A stretch of DNA of 40,832 bases from Pedobacter sp. UBA5917. Its GTDB lineage: Bacteria; Bacteroidota; Bacteroidia; Sphingobacteriales; Sphingobacteriaceae. The DNA is taken from positions 1 through 40,832 of the forward strand of contig NZ_DJDT01000135.1 in assembly GCF_002432345.1 (NCBI RefSeq), read 5' to 3'. The position numbers and the translations under genes were made by a program. Position 1 is the stretch's first letter. Every line of letters begins with the position of its first letter. The notes under the pieces are model-generated. The model did not search any database, was not told the origin of the DNA, and saw only the letters and a program-made list of their open reading frames with translations. Shown here piece by piece: positions 17,364 to 25,440 of the stretch.

Positions 17364-17402
17364 AAAACAGCCGATGTAATAAAATACACCGGCTGTTTTT
17401 GT
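17364..17402. terminator. Terminator, probably of the efflux operon
   Basis: AAACAGCCGATGTA pairs with TACACCGGCTGTTT across a short A-rich loop. The T-run is stronger on the plus strand (GTTTTTGTTTTTT) and weaker on the minus (TTTT). It lies 36 bp past the emrB stop, so it most likely ends the minus-strand efflux transcript. Confidence 0.65.
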
Positions 17403-17437
17403 TTTTTGCCATTATTTAGGCTATTTCTTTGCAAATT

Positions 17438-18985
17438 TTAATGCACATCTGTCGGAATGTTTGCGTTTTTCTTAAACTTTTGAAGATAAAGTAACGGAAT
17501 TGAGAACAACATAATCAATCCGGCAACCCAATAAGCATCGTCATAAGTAAGTAACATTGTTTGTCGGGTCACAATTCCTTCCATCGCTTTTGCAGCCATA
17601 ATTTTGGCATCGAACAAACTCTGTCCTTTTGCCATAAATCCTCGGATCAAACCATTAAATCGATCAACGAACGATTGATTGTAATCATTCAGATTGGTTA
17701 ACAGGTTGCTTCTGTGGAAACCTGAACGGATGTGGATCAACGTTGTTAAAGCTGCAATACCGAACGATCCGCCCAACTGGCGCATCATGTTATTTAAACC
17801 CGAACCCTGACCGATTTCAGGTCCTTTTAAATCCTGGATGGCCAATGTGGTTAAAGGCACAAACAATAAGGCCATACCCACACCCCTGATTACCAATGGT
17901 AAAAAGAAATCACCGGTACCCGATTGAAGCGTTGATTTACTCAGCATCCAACAGAAAATAAAGAACGCCAGCATACCAAAAGTGGCCATAAACTGCGCTG
18001 GGATACCTTTTTTAAGCATAATACCGATAAAAGGCATCATTACAATGGTACATAAACCACCGGGGAATAATAACTCTCCGGTTTGCAGTGCCGAAAAGCC
18101 CAGTAAATTCTGACAGAATACCGGAAAGATAAACACCGAGCCGTATAAACCAAATCCTAAAATAAAGGAAGTAAACATACCTACGGCAAAACTTCTGTGC
18201 CGCATAATTTTAAAGTTTACAATGGGGTGGTCGGTACTCATTTCTCTCCAGATGAAAAGCAATAAGCCAAATACCGATGCCGCAGCCAAAGCTGTGATAT
18301 AAGGTGTGGCGAACCAATCTTCGCTCTCTCCTTTTTCGAGCAATGTTTGTAAACTACCTACTGCAATAGCCAATAACGCGATACCCCACCAATCGACAGG
18401 TTGACCCTGCCCTTCTTTCGGGGTGGCCCGCACAAAGGAATATGTACAGTAGGCCGCGAGTATTCCGACGGGAATATTCACATAAAAAATCCACGGCCAC
18501 GAACTGATATCAAGGATATATCCACCTATGGTTGGCCCAACAGTTGGCCCCACTACTGCACCCAAACCAAATAAGGCTGTTGCAATACCCACATCTTCAC
18601 GTGGCCAGGTTTCGATAAGGATAGCCTGTGCTGTTGATATTAAACCACCACCGGCCAATCCCTGTATGATCCTGAATAAAATAAGTTCATTCAATGAGGT
18701 GGCATTTCCGCATAAAAAGGAAACAAGAGTAAAAACGATGATGGAGGTAAGAAAGTAATTTTTCCTGCCAAACCGGTTACCCAACCAGCCCGACATTGGC
18801 AATACGATAACGTTTGCTACCGCATAGCCGGTGGAAAGCCAGGCCACATCCTCCAGGGTGGCGCCCAGGTTTCCCTGTATCTGTGGTATTGCCACGTTTA
18901 CGATAGTTGTATCAATCAGCTCCAACAAAGAAGCTGTGATTACCGTAAACGTAATAATCCACTTTTTTAAACCTACTTCGGCCAT
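17438..18985 (-). CDS. MFS drug efflux transporter, DHA2 (EmrB/QacA) family
   Basis: 515 residues with the 14-helix pattern of DHA2 proton antiporters. TM1 carries DTTIVNVAIP; motif A is GWLGNRFGRKNYF (66-78); the antiporter motif C is GAVVGPTVGPTIGG (142-155). It should sit in the inner membrane and work with the adaptor encoded 9 bp upstream and the TolC-like channel before that, forming a tripartite pump. Last gene of the tetR-tolC-emrA-emrB operon. Substrate unknown. Confidence 0.92.
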   Translation of the reverse strand: MAEVGLKKWIITFTVITASLLELIDTTIVNVAIPQIQGNLGATLEDVAWLSTGYAVANVIVLPMSGWLGNRFGRKNYFLTSIIVFTLVSFLCGNATSLNELILFRIIQGLAGGGLISTAQAILIETWPREDVGIATALFGLGAVVGPTVGPTIGGYILDISSWPWIFYVNIPVGILAAYCTYSFVRATPKEGQGQPVDWWGIALLAIAVGSLQTLLEKGESEDWFATPYITALAAASVFGLLLFIWREMSTDHPIVNFKIMRHRSFAVGMFTSFILGFGLYGSVFIFPVFCQNLLGFSALQTGELLFPGGLCTIVMMPFIGIMLKKGIPAQFMATFGMLAFFIFCWMLSKSTLQSGTGDFFLPLVIRGVGMALLFVPLTTLAIQDLKGPEIGQGSGLNNMMRQLGGSFGIAALTTLIHIRSGFHRSNLLTNLNDYNQSFVDRFNGLIRGFMAKGQSLFDAKIMAAKAMEGIVTRQTMLLTYDDAYWVAGLIMLFSIPLLYLQKFKKNANIPTDVH

Positions 18986-18994
18986 TTTTATTTA

Positions 18995-20074
18995 TTATTT
19001 AGTAGATACTGAAGCTTTAACGCTCATACCGGGACGTAATTTAGCCAACAGTTCTTTTGATGGATGGATTTTAATTTTTACCGGAACACGTTGAACAACT
19101 TTAACGAAGTTACCAGTAGCATTATCAGGAGGCAATAAAGATCCTTTTGCACCAGTAATTGGAGAGAAATTATACACTTCGCCTTCAATTTTTTCGCCAG
19201 GATAAGCATCAACTTCGATCTCTACTTTAGAACCTTCTTTGATTTTTTCCAACTGGGTTTCTTTAAAGTTTGCAGTTACATAAATGCTTCCGTCGTTTAC
19301 GATTGAGAATAAAGACTGACCAGCCTGAACCAATTGTCCTTTTTGAACATTCTTTTTAGAAACAATACCTGTAGCCGGAGCTTTGATATCGGTATACGAT
19401 AACTGAAGTTTAGCAAAATCGATATCACTTTGGCGCTGGCTGATTACATTGCTGCTTACGGCCAATTGCGATTGTGTGGTACCTACCTGTTTAACCGCAG
19501 CATTGTATTGATCCTGCGCAGCCTGATATGCTGCGATAGCCGATTGCCTTGCTGCTTCTGCTGATTCTTTATTCGCCTTTGCCTGGTCGAAAGCCTGTTG
19601 TGTAATCGAACCGTCTTTTACCAGGTTCTCGTAACGGTTATAATCTTTCTGTGCTAAATTTACTTTAACATTAGCGGCCTGAACATTTGATTTTGCAGCA
19701 TCAACGTTTGCTTTTGCTGTACCGGTATTGGCCTGTGTAGCGGCAATTTGCGATTCTGCAACACCTACACCAGCGTTTGCGCCTTTTTGGCCAGATTGTG
19801 CCAGCTCTAATTTCACTTTGTAATCGTTATCATCAAGTTTAACCAAAACCTGACCTTCGCTTACACGTGTATTTTCTTCAAAATTAATATCCTTAACATA
19901 ACCGCCAACACGGGCAACAACAGGACTGATATCTCCATCAATCTGAGCATCATCCGTATCTACGTGTTTGCTATAATAATTCCATTCAGTAATCCCGAAG
20001 ATTATACCTATTACTAGTAAAACACCTAAAATGATGGGTACTACTATGTTCTTTTTTTTCTTTTCAGTTGTCAT
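18995..20074 (-). CDS. HlyD/EmrA-family periplasmic adaptor
   Basis: 359 residues: short cytosolic tail, one membrane helix (about 12-31), then the adaptor start TDDAQIDGDI, a biotinyl-lipoyl-like half motif (GGYVKDINFEENTRVSEGQVL), a long Ala/Gln-rich coiled coil (about 85-210) and the closing lipoyl half (IKAPATGIVSKKNVQKGQ) with beta-barrel domain. It should bridge the inner-membrane MFS pump and the outer-membrane channel. It lies 8 bp from tolC and 9 bp from emrB. Confidence 0.92.
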   Translation of the reverse strand: MTTEKKKKNIVVPIILGVLLVIGIIFGITEWNYYSKHVDTDDAQIDGDISPVVARVGGYVKDINFEENTRVSEGQVLVKLDDNDYKVKLELAQSGQKGANAGVGVAESQIAATQANTGTAKANVDAAKSNVQAANVKVNLAQKDYNRYENLVKDGSITQQAFDQAKANKESAEAARQSAIAAYQAAQDQYNAAVKQVGTTQSQLAVSSNVISQRQSDIDFAKLQLSYTDIKAPATGIVSKKNVQKGQLVQAGQSLFSIVNDGSIYVTANFKETQLEKIKEGSKVEIEVDAYPGEKIEGEVYNFSPITGAKGSLLPPDNATGNFVKVVQRVPVKIKIHPSKELLAKLRPGMSVKASVSTK

Positions 20075-20082
20075 TGCTGTAT

Positions 20083-21402
20083 TTATTGCGTTATTTTTCC
20101 TGTTGATTTTAATAGTGTATAGTAAGCCAAACCTGCATCTGCCTTTGCTATCTCTAAGTTTATTTTTGCCTGGTATAATAAGGTTTCTGCATCGATGCGG
20201 TCGGTAACCGAAGCCACGTTGTTTTTGTATTTCGATGCCAGTAACTTATCATTCTCTGTTGCCTGGGCGATTGAAGTTTCCAGCACCTGGATTTTATTCA
20301 TCGCCACCTGGTAACTTTGGAAGTTTTTGTTGATATCGGTTTTTACCTGATCAGACAGGATATCTTTCTGAATGGTAATCTCGCTCTGCTCGATTTTTGC
20401 CTGGCTTACCTTATGCTTGTTTGTCCAAAGGTTTCCGAAATTCCACGAAACGGTTGCACCTAAAGTAATCGGCATCAGATATTGATTTGCCGGTGGAATA
20501 AAATTACCGCTTGGGTTAATGTAATAAAGGTTTGCACCAATACCAACCGTTGGTAATGTATTTGCCTTTACGGTTTTGATGTTAAAATCGGCCACCCTGT
20601 TCTGTACATCAAGTTGTTTCAACTCCTGGCGGTTGGCCAAAGCCTGTCCGATGTACTCGTTTAACGAACCCGGTGTTTTTAAACCCAGTGTTGGATCGGT
20701 AATTTTAACCTCTGTATCTTCTGGTAAACCCAAAAGAATATCCAGGTTATAGTTGATTACTTTACGGTTGCTCTCGATATCCATCTGCGTTAGCGTAACA
20801 TTTGCCTGTTGCAATTGGAAGCGCAACACATCGTTTTTGGTTACAATGCCCTGTTCGAAGAAACGTTGTGCCTGTTTAATCTGGGCAGCGATCGACTCTA
20901 AATTCTGATCAACCACTTTTCTGCTCTGCAAAACCTTATATAAAGAATAATAGGTATTGATTACGGCATAGGTAACTTCCTCTTTGTTTTTGTCGCCATC
21001 TAAACGGGCAACCTCGGCCAATAGTTTGGTCGATTCTTTTGCATATTTTAATTTACCACCGCCATATACCAGTTCCTGCACTGCTGCCGTTCCTACAAAA
21101 GCATCGGCTCTTTTCGGTAGGCGGAAAGACGATTCGCTACCTGGTAATGCAAAAGTTGTTGTTGGGATTTCGGCGTGGTTGTACATAAAGCTCGCGTTTC
21201 CGGTAGGTAAAGCGTTATCTTTAACAACCGCCAGCTGTGCAACTGCCTGATCGATTTTGTTCTGCGAGAGTTTTAAATTTTTACTATTGGCTATACCAAG
21301 TTCTATTGCTTGATTAATGTTTAATTCCTTACTGCTCTGTGCAAATAAAGCCGCCGGAACTAATGATGCCACAAGCATTAACCTAATTGATTTGGGTATC
21401 AT
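20083..21402 (-). CDS. TolC-family outer-membrane efflux protein
   Basis: 439 residues with a signal peptide (ending ALFAQ) and two repeated OEP domains of long helices, each with the typical N..A...L.....QA pattern; total length matches the TolC family. There is no lipobox cysteine. Its ATG overlaps the tetR TGA (ATGA), so the two are probably translationally coupled. It gives the EmrAB-like pump its own exit duct. Confidence 0.9.
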   Translation of the reverse strand: MIPKSIRLMLVASLVPAALFAQSSKELNINQAIELGIANSKNLKLSQNKIDQAVAQLAVVKDNALPTGNASFMYNHAEIPTTTFALPGSESSFRLPKRADAFVGTAAVQELVYGGGKLKYAKESTKLLAEVARLDGDKNKEEVTYAVINTYYSLYKVLQSRKVVDQNLESIAAQIKQAQRFFEQGIVTKNDVLRFQLQQANVTLTQMDIESNRKVINYNLDILLGLPEDTEVKITDPTLGLKTPGSLNEYIGQALANRQELKQLDVQNRVADFNIKTVKANTLPTVGIGANLYYINPSGNFIPPANQYLMPITLGATVSWNFGNLWTNKHKVSQAKIEQSEITIQKDILSDQVKTDINKNFQSYQVAMNKIQVLETSIAQATENDKLLASKYKNNVASVTDRIDAETLLYQAKINLEIAKADAGLAYYTLLKSTGKITQ

Positions 21403-22025
21403 TTTTTTGATGTTAAGTAAACTGTTGTTAGATCTTGTAAGTGGGTTATGGCCCGCTCTTTAATAATTTTTTTGTCTTTTGGATCACTCAGATCGAAGTT
21501 GGAGCATGACATTACTTTGTGTGGGGCAATAACAATATGGGATATGGTGCCCATAATGGTGGCGATAACCATCCTTACATCTACCTGCTTAAAACTGCCA
21601 TCCTCAATACCGCCCGTAATAATCCGGTCGATAAGCTGCATGTTCTGGCTCATGGCATCCTTAATCTTATCGTACATTTCGGGCCTTTGGGTTAACGAAA
21701 GTTCCCTGTGCATCATTTTATGGAAAGCCGTGTTGTTCATGATCCTGTTTACATAACCTTCGATAACCTTATGCAATTTTTCCAATGCCGAAATTTTATC
21801 TTCGTTGATGATTTTTAACTGAGATGCAAAGCCTGCAATACGCTCGTTCATGATCTCCACAAAAACCCCCTCTTTCGAGCCGAAATAATAATTTATCATG
21901 GCCATATTCGCCCCCGATTCCTTGGCAATCTGACGGGTAGAAGTTCCCTCGTAGCCTGTTTCGCAGAACAGCTTTTCAGCTGCATCCAAAATGGCCTGTC
22001 TTTTATCTACTTTTTCTGTTTTCAT
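21399..22025 (-). CDS. TetR-family repressor of the efflux operon
   Basis: 208 residues from the ATG at 22023-22025; the longer frame would need a TTG at 22043 inside the promoter. The N-terminal HTH (about 10-56) has the classical form: KRQAILDAAEKLF, TSTRQIAKESG, NMAMINYYFGSKEGVF. The C-terminal ligand domain contains HKMMHRELSLTQRP, as in CerR/AcrR-like repressors. It is the first gene of the operon, with a perfect palindrome in its own promoter, so it should repress itself and the pump until a toxic ligand binds. Confidence 0.92.
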   Translation of the reverse strand: MKTEKVDKRQAILDAAEKLFCETGYEGTSTRQIAKESGANMAMINYYFGSKEGVFVEIMNERIAGFASQLKIINEDKISALEKLHKVIEGYVNRIMNNTAFHKMMHRELSLTQRPEMYDKIKDAMSQNMQLIDRIITGGIEDGSFKQVDVRMVIATIMGTISHIVIAPHKVMSCSNFDLSDPKDKKIIKERAITHLQDLTTVYLTSKK

Positions 22026-22040
22026 TTCTTTTTGACAGCA

Positions 22041-22073
22041 CAAAATTAATCAATCGTTTGATTAATTTCCAAA
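22041..22073 (-). promoter_or_regulatory. Promoter of the tetR-tolC-emrA-emrB operon
   Basis: On the minus strand TTTG (22073-22070), a 21-nt spacer and TAATTTTG (22048-22041) fit the Bacteroidota consensus. The leader to the ATG at 22025 is only about 10 nt. Confidence 0.8.
22044..22067. promoter_or_regulatory. TetR operator: perfect 10-bp inverted repeat
   Basis: AATTAATCAA (22044-22053), TCGT, TTGATTAATT (22058-22067). The palindrome fills the spacer between the -33 and -7 boxes and overlaps the -7 box by 5 bp, so bound repressor would exclude RNA polymerase. Confidence 0.8.
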
Positions 22074-22130
22074 TGTTTGCATGCTTCTTTTACATTATCT
22101 TGATAAAAGGTATCTTTTATTTATTCCAAA

Positions 22131-22194
22131 CGTCATGCTGAATTTATTTAAGCATCTTTAGCACGATGGAGCCTGAAATAAATTCAGGGTGACG
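22131..22194. repeat. Dispersed palindromic repeat
   Basis: CGTCATGCTGAATTTATTT (22131-22149) pairs with AAATAAATTCAGGGTGACG (22176-22194) with two mismatches, a common intergenic repeat type of this group. The rest of the 22074-22363 gap shows only a possible -7 box (TAACTTTG, 22337-22344) for the next gene. Confidence 0.7.
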
Positions 22195-22363
22195 ACCACT
22201 GAAACTAAAGCGAATTAAATATCTCAAATGAAAACCAATTAGCGAACTCAGATTAATATCCATTACAAATTAGCCTTACTTGGATAATTAATTGCATTAT
22301 TGGGGCGATTGACAAATTAAAATTTAAAATAAATATTAACTTTGCCTCCAAATAACAAAAAAC

Positions 22364-22549
22364 ATGAGTGTACAAGAAAACAGCAGCAATAATTTCAACT
22401 GGTTATATTATGCTTTAGGTTTATTCTTCGGAGTTTTAACCGGAGCAATTATTACGCAAAACTATATTTTCGCTTTATTAGGTGGTGTTTTTGGTTTGCT
22501 AACTGCAGGCTTATTTTTAAATGCTATTGTAAAAGGAAGAAAATACTAG
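22364..22549 (+). CDS. Small two-helix membrane protein, unknown function
   Basis: 61 residues: a polar Asn/Ser-rich start, two hydrophobic helices (about 15-31 and 35-53) joined by a short turn, and a basic tail (VKGRKY) that by the positive-inside rule stays cytosolic. A -7 box (TAACTTTG) ends 19 bp before the ATG, but no TTG lies at the right distance for a -33 box. I do not recognise a family. Neighbours give no hint of its role. Confidence 0.65.
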   Translation: MSVQENSSNNFNWLYYALGLFFGVLTGAIITQNYIFALLGGVFGLLTAGLFLNAIVKGRKY

Positions 22550-22662
22550 TTCCTTTTAGCTTTCTACCTATTTAATTCCATAGCGCATGAAATATTGTGA
22601 TTCCTGCCGATTAGGCAATAGGATCATGGTTAATCGTCGCCAAAGAAAACAAAAAACTATAA

Positions 22663-23232
22663 ATGAAAAATATCTTCATTATTGTTTTCGCTCTTTTTTG
22701 CTTTAATGCCAAGGCTCAACAGCCCGTTGCTGCAGAAGTAAAATTTCCTGTTGCCGACCCAAGTCCGGCTGATATTGTTTATTTTCCACTTAATGCCCCC
22801 AAGGCTAAAGCCGGAGACCCAACAAAACCGGTTATAAAAATCGTTTATTCACGTCCACAGAAAAAAGGCCGTGATATTTTTGGTGTATTAGAGCAATACG
22901 GAACGGTTTGGCGCTTTGGCGCAAACGAAAGTACAGAAGTACATTTCTTTAAAAAAGTAAACATTGGTGGCAAAAAAATTAAGGCCGGCACCTACAGCCT
23001 GTTTGCCATCCCCAATAAGGATACCTGGACGATTATTGTAAACAGCGAAACCGATAAATGGGGTGCTTTTACCTATAATCAATCAAAAGATATTGTAAGG
23101 GTAAATGTTCCGGTGAAAACATTGGTTAAACCGATCGAATATTTCTCGTTAACCTTTACTCCGCTTAACGAAGGTGCAAACCTGATAATTGGCTGGGATA
23201 AAACGCAGGTAGAATTACCGATAGTTTTTTAA
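22663..23232 (+). CDS. DUF2911 exported protein
   Basis: 189 residues with a signal peptide (MKNIFIIVFALFCFNAKAQ). The DUF2911 hallmarks are KIVYSRPQKKGRDIFG, VWRFGANESTE and KAGTYSLFAIP, followed by WTIIVN and the W-G-A-F segment; the domain covers nearly the whole mature protein. The family is common in Bacteroidota and has no known activity. It is convergent with the next gene and shares a terminator with it. Confidence 0.85.
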   Translation: MKNIFIIVFALFCFNAKAQQPVAAEVKFPVADPSPADIVYFPLNAPKAKAGDPTKPVIKIVYSRPQKKGRDIFGVLEQYGTVWRFGANESTEVHFFKKVNIGGKKIKAGTYSLFAIPNKDTWTIIVNSETDKWGAFTYNQSKDIVRVNVPVKTLVKPIEYFSLTFTPLNEGANLIIGWDKTQVELPIVF

Positions 23233-23250
23233 GAAAAAACATAGAAAAAT

Positions 23251-23282
23251 AAAAAGTCCCGGTTTTGGCCAGGACTTTTTTG
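23251..23282. terminator. Bidirectional terminator between convergent genes
   Basis: AAAAAGTCCCGG and GGCCAGGACTTTTT form a stem with one mismatch around TTTT; flanking A- and T-runs allow it to work in both directions, for the DUF2911 gene and the NTF2-like gene, whose stop codon is only 2 bp away. Confidence 0.8.
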
Positions 23283-23283
23283 T

Positions 23284-23754
23284 TTAACGGGAAGTTGCAA
23301 CCAGCTTTTTGACCTCGCTTTCGTTTGAAAGAAATACTTTGTAAACATTGGTGATTTTCCAATCGCCATCGTTATTTTTTTCGATCACTACAAAGTTCTG
23401 CTGAGCGCCATCAAACAATTCGTAATTAATATCTACACGTGCAATTACCAGGGCATCGGTTTCCGAAATAATGGTAGAACTGATGTTACAATCGCGCTGT
23501 ACTACACCCTCATTCTTTTTCAATTGGCTCAGTATCTCACTTGCCTTATGCTTAATTACCCTTACATCTCTGTTCGAGGTAAAAATGGCATCATCACTTA
23601 AAACAGCTTTTAATTTCTTGTAATCAGAATTCATATAGCTGTCTATATAATAATTGATCACTGATTTATGGCTTGCTGTTGGTTTTTCTGCAGCCATGGC
23701 ATAATTGGTGATTGTAATACCTAGTAATAAAATCACTAAAGCTTTTAGTTTCAT
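23284..23754 (-). CDS. Exported NTF2-like (SnoaL/lumazine-binding type) protein
   Basis: 156 residues from the ATG at 23752-23754, which begins a clear signal peptide (MKLKALVILLLGITITNYAMA); 21 further upstream in-frame residues are not signal-like. The mature part has the NTF2 cone-fold pattern: an early helix pair (INYYIDSYMNSDYKKLKAVLSDDAIF), strands, and the late GDWKITNVYKVFL. Such periplasmic proteins are frequent in Bacteroidota, with unknown ligand. Single-gene unit. Confidence 0.7.
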   Translation of the reverse strand: MKLKALVILLLGITITNYAMAAEKPTASHKSVINYYIDSYMNSDYKKLKAVLSDDAIFTSNRDVRVIKHKASEILSQLKKNEGVVQRDCNISSTIISETDALVIARVDINYELFDGAQQNFVVIEKNNDGDWKITNVYKVFLSNESEVKKLVATSR

Positions 23755-23849
23755 AATTGTCGGTGTTTTTTTATCAAAGTTCGGCCGGATTACAGAATAA
23801 TAATATGCCGATAACACCTTAATTGCGAGGTAACTAAAATGTGATAAAA

Positions 23850-23907
23850 CTAAAAAATGATGTAGCTGCCTTAGCCTTTTAAGTAACAGCTAAAGCAACC
23901 ACATCAT
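23850..23907 (-). terminator. Terminator of the second susCD operon
   Basis: ATGATGTAGCTGCCTTAGC (23857-23875) pairs with GCTAAAGCAACCACATCAT (23889-23907), nearly all Watson-Crick or G-U, followed on the minus strand by ATTTTTTAGTTTTAT. It begins 12 bp past the susD stop. Confidence 0.85.
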
Positions 23908-23918
23908 CTCCATTTATA

Positions 23919-25430
23919 TTATGGGTTTTGTTGTCCGGTTATGCCAGAGTTGGCTTCCATCTCTGCCCTAGGGATTAAGAACTGCCACTTCACATCTCCT
24001 GCCGGTATGGTTAAAGTACCTGCAACCGAGCCCGAAACGTAGTTAGGAACAACCGTTCTATCAAGTGGTAAATTTAACCGCTTTAAATCAAGCCACCTGT
24101 GGCCCTCGCCCCAAAGTTCAATTCTTCTATTGAAAAGAACTTCATCAATTAAGGCCTGTCCGCTGTTTACCGAAATTACTGCCGCGGGGTCTCTTTGCTT
24201 AACCAGGTTGAACAATACTGTTCTGGCTGCAGCTTCGCTACCAGGGGTTTTCGCATAGGCTTCGGCCAAAATGAGGTACATTTCTGCAGTACGCATCAAT
24301 GGTACATCACCCAAAGATGGTCCGCCAACCTCTTTAACAGAGAATTTACGGCTCATGTATGGCTGACGGGAGAAATTTGTAGCCGGTAGCGGGAAATTTG
24401 CGGTTGTTGGTGCCGGTTCCCACATCTTTTTCCTTACATCGGTAGCAGCGATCTGACCGTATAGTGCCGAATTGATCCGTTTTGGATTTGCACGCATAAA
24501 ACTGGTATTCGCATTATAGGCAATCTGCGCAAAATACGATCCAAAGGTATCTCCCTGATCGAGTGTTGGCATAGAAGCCCAGATAAACTCGCCTAATCCA
24601 TTGGCATCATTAAATCCTTTCTGATAATCAGTAACCGACAATAAGGGATACTGATTGGCATCCACAATTTCCTTGGCATATTTAATTGCATTGGGATAAT
24701 CCTGCATTACCAAAGCAACCCTCGCCCTAATTCCTTTTGCTACTGTAACTCCTGCATGGCTTTTATTAGAAGCTGTTGCATTAAGCGAGATGGCAGTTTC
24801 AAGATCCTTAACAACTGCTGCATAAACGTTTTCTACGCTTTCTCTTGGTTTATTGGTATCGGTAGAAGTTAGTAAAAGCGGTACGCCTAACTGATTGTTG
24901 GGTTTGGCAGCGGCATCATACCGCTTGCCGAAAAGCTGTACCAAACCAAAATAAGCATAGGCCCTCAAAGTAAGTGCCTCAGCTTTAACCGTATTCTTAT
25001 CCGCAGCAGCGCCAGAGGCCTGATCAATGTTATCGATAATGTAATTTACATTACCAATAATGCGGTAATACGTTCGGTACATATACTCTAGCATGGTGCT
25101 GTTATCAGTACGGTGACTGATCCACGAACCACCGTCGGAAGTATACCAGTTTGATGATGATATCCCCAGATCTTCGCCCATAAAATCCATGTAAAGCATA
25201 ATTCCGCCCACACCCGGTTTGTTCTGTGCCGCTGTAGAAACTACGGTTGTAGTGCGTTCGTACATATATCTGTACACCCCGTTTAAAGCATTTTTTGCAT
25301 TTGCGGCAGAAGTAAACAGCGCAGAATTATCAACCTGGTCTGTCGGTTTCGTATCAAGATAGTCTTTTTTACAGGCGCTAATGCCCAGTATACTGAAACC
25401 CGCAAAAAGTAAATATTTTTTATAGTTCAT
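23919..25430 (-). CDS. SusD/RagB-family lipoprotein, second locus
   Basis: 503 residues from the ATG at 25428-25430, chosen because it starts the lipoprotein signal MNYKKYLLFAGFSILGISAC-KK; a longer frame needs a TTG inside susC. SusD features: the N-terminal YLDTKPTDQV motif, TPR-like helices (LRAYAYFGLVQLFGKRYD), and the C-terminal RRIELWGEGHRWLDLKRLN, which is the most conserved SusD signature. It starts 10 bp after susC. No glycosidase is adjacent, so the ligand is unknown. Confidence 0.93.
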   Translation of the reverse strand: MNYKKYLLFAGFSILGISACKKDYLDTKPTDQVDNSALFTSAANAKNALNGVYRYMYERTTTVVSTAAQNKPGVGGIMLYMDFMGEDLGISSSNWYTSDGGSWISHRTDNSTMLEYMYRTYYRIIGNVNYIIDNIDQASGAAADKNTVKAEALTLRAYAYFGLVQLFGKRYDAAAKPNNQLGVPLLLTSTDTNKPRESVENVYAAVVKDLETAISLNATASNKSHAGVTVAKGIRARVALVMQDYPNAIKYAKEIVDANQYPLLSVTDYQKGFNDANGLGEFIWASMPTLDQGDTFGSYFAQIAYNANTSFMRANPKRINSALYGQIAATDVRKKMWEPAPTTANFPLPATNFSRQPYMSRKFSVKEVGGPSLGDVPLMRTAEMYLILAEAYAKTPGSEAAARTVLFNLVKQRDPAAVISVNSGQALIDEVLFNRRIELWGEGHRWLDLKRLNLPLDRTVVPNYVSGSVAGTLTIPAGDVKWQFLIPRAEMEANSGITGQQNP

Positions 25431-25440
25431 GATAGTAATT

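Noticed and set aside
22309..22344. Complete promoter for the 61-residue membrane protein
   Set aside because: The -7 box TAACTTTG is good, but the nearest TTG is 25 nt away, outside the usual spacing.
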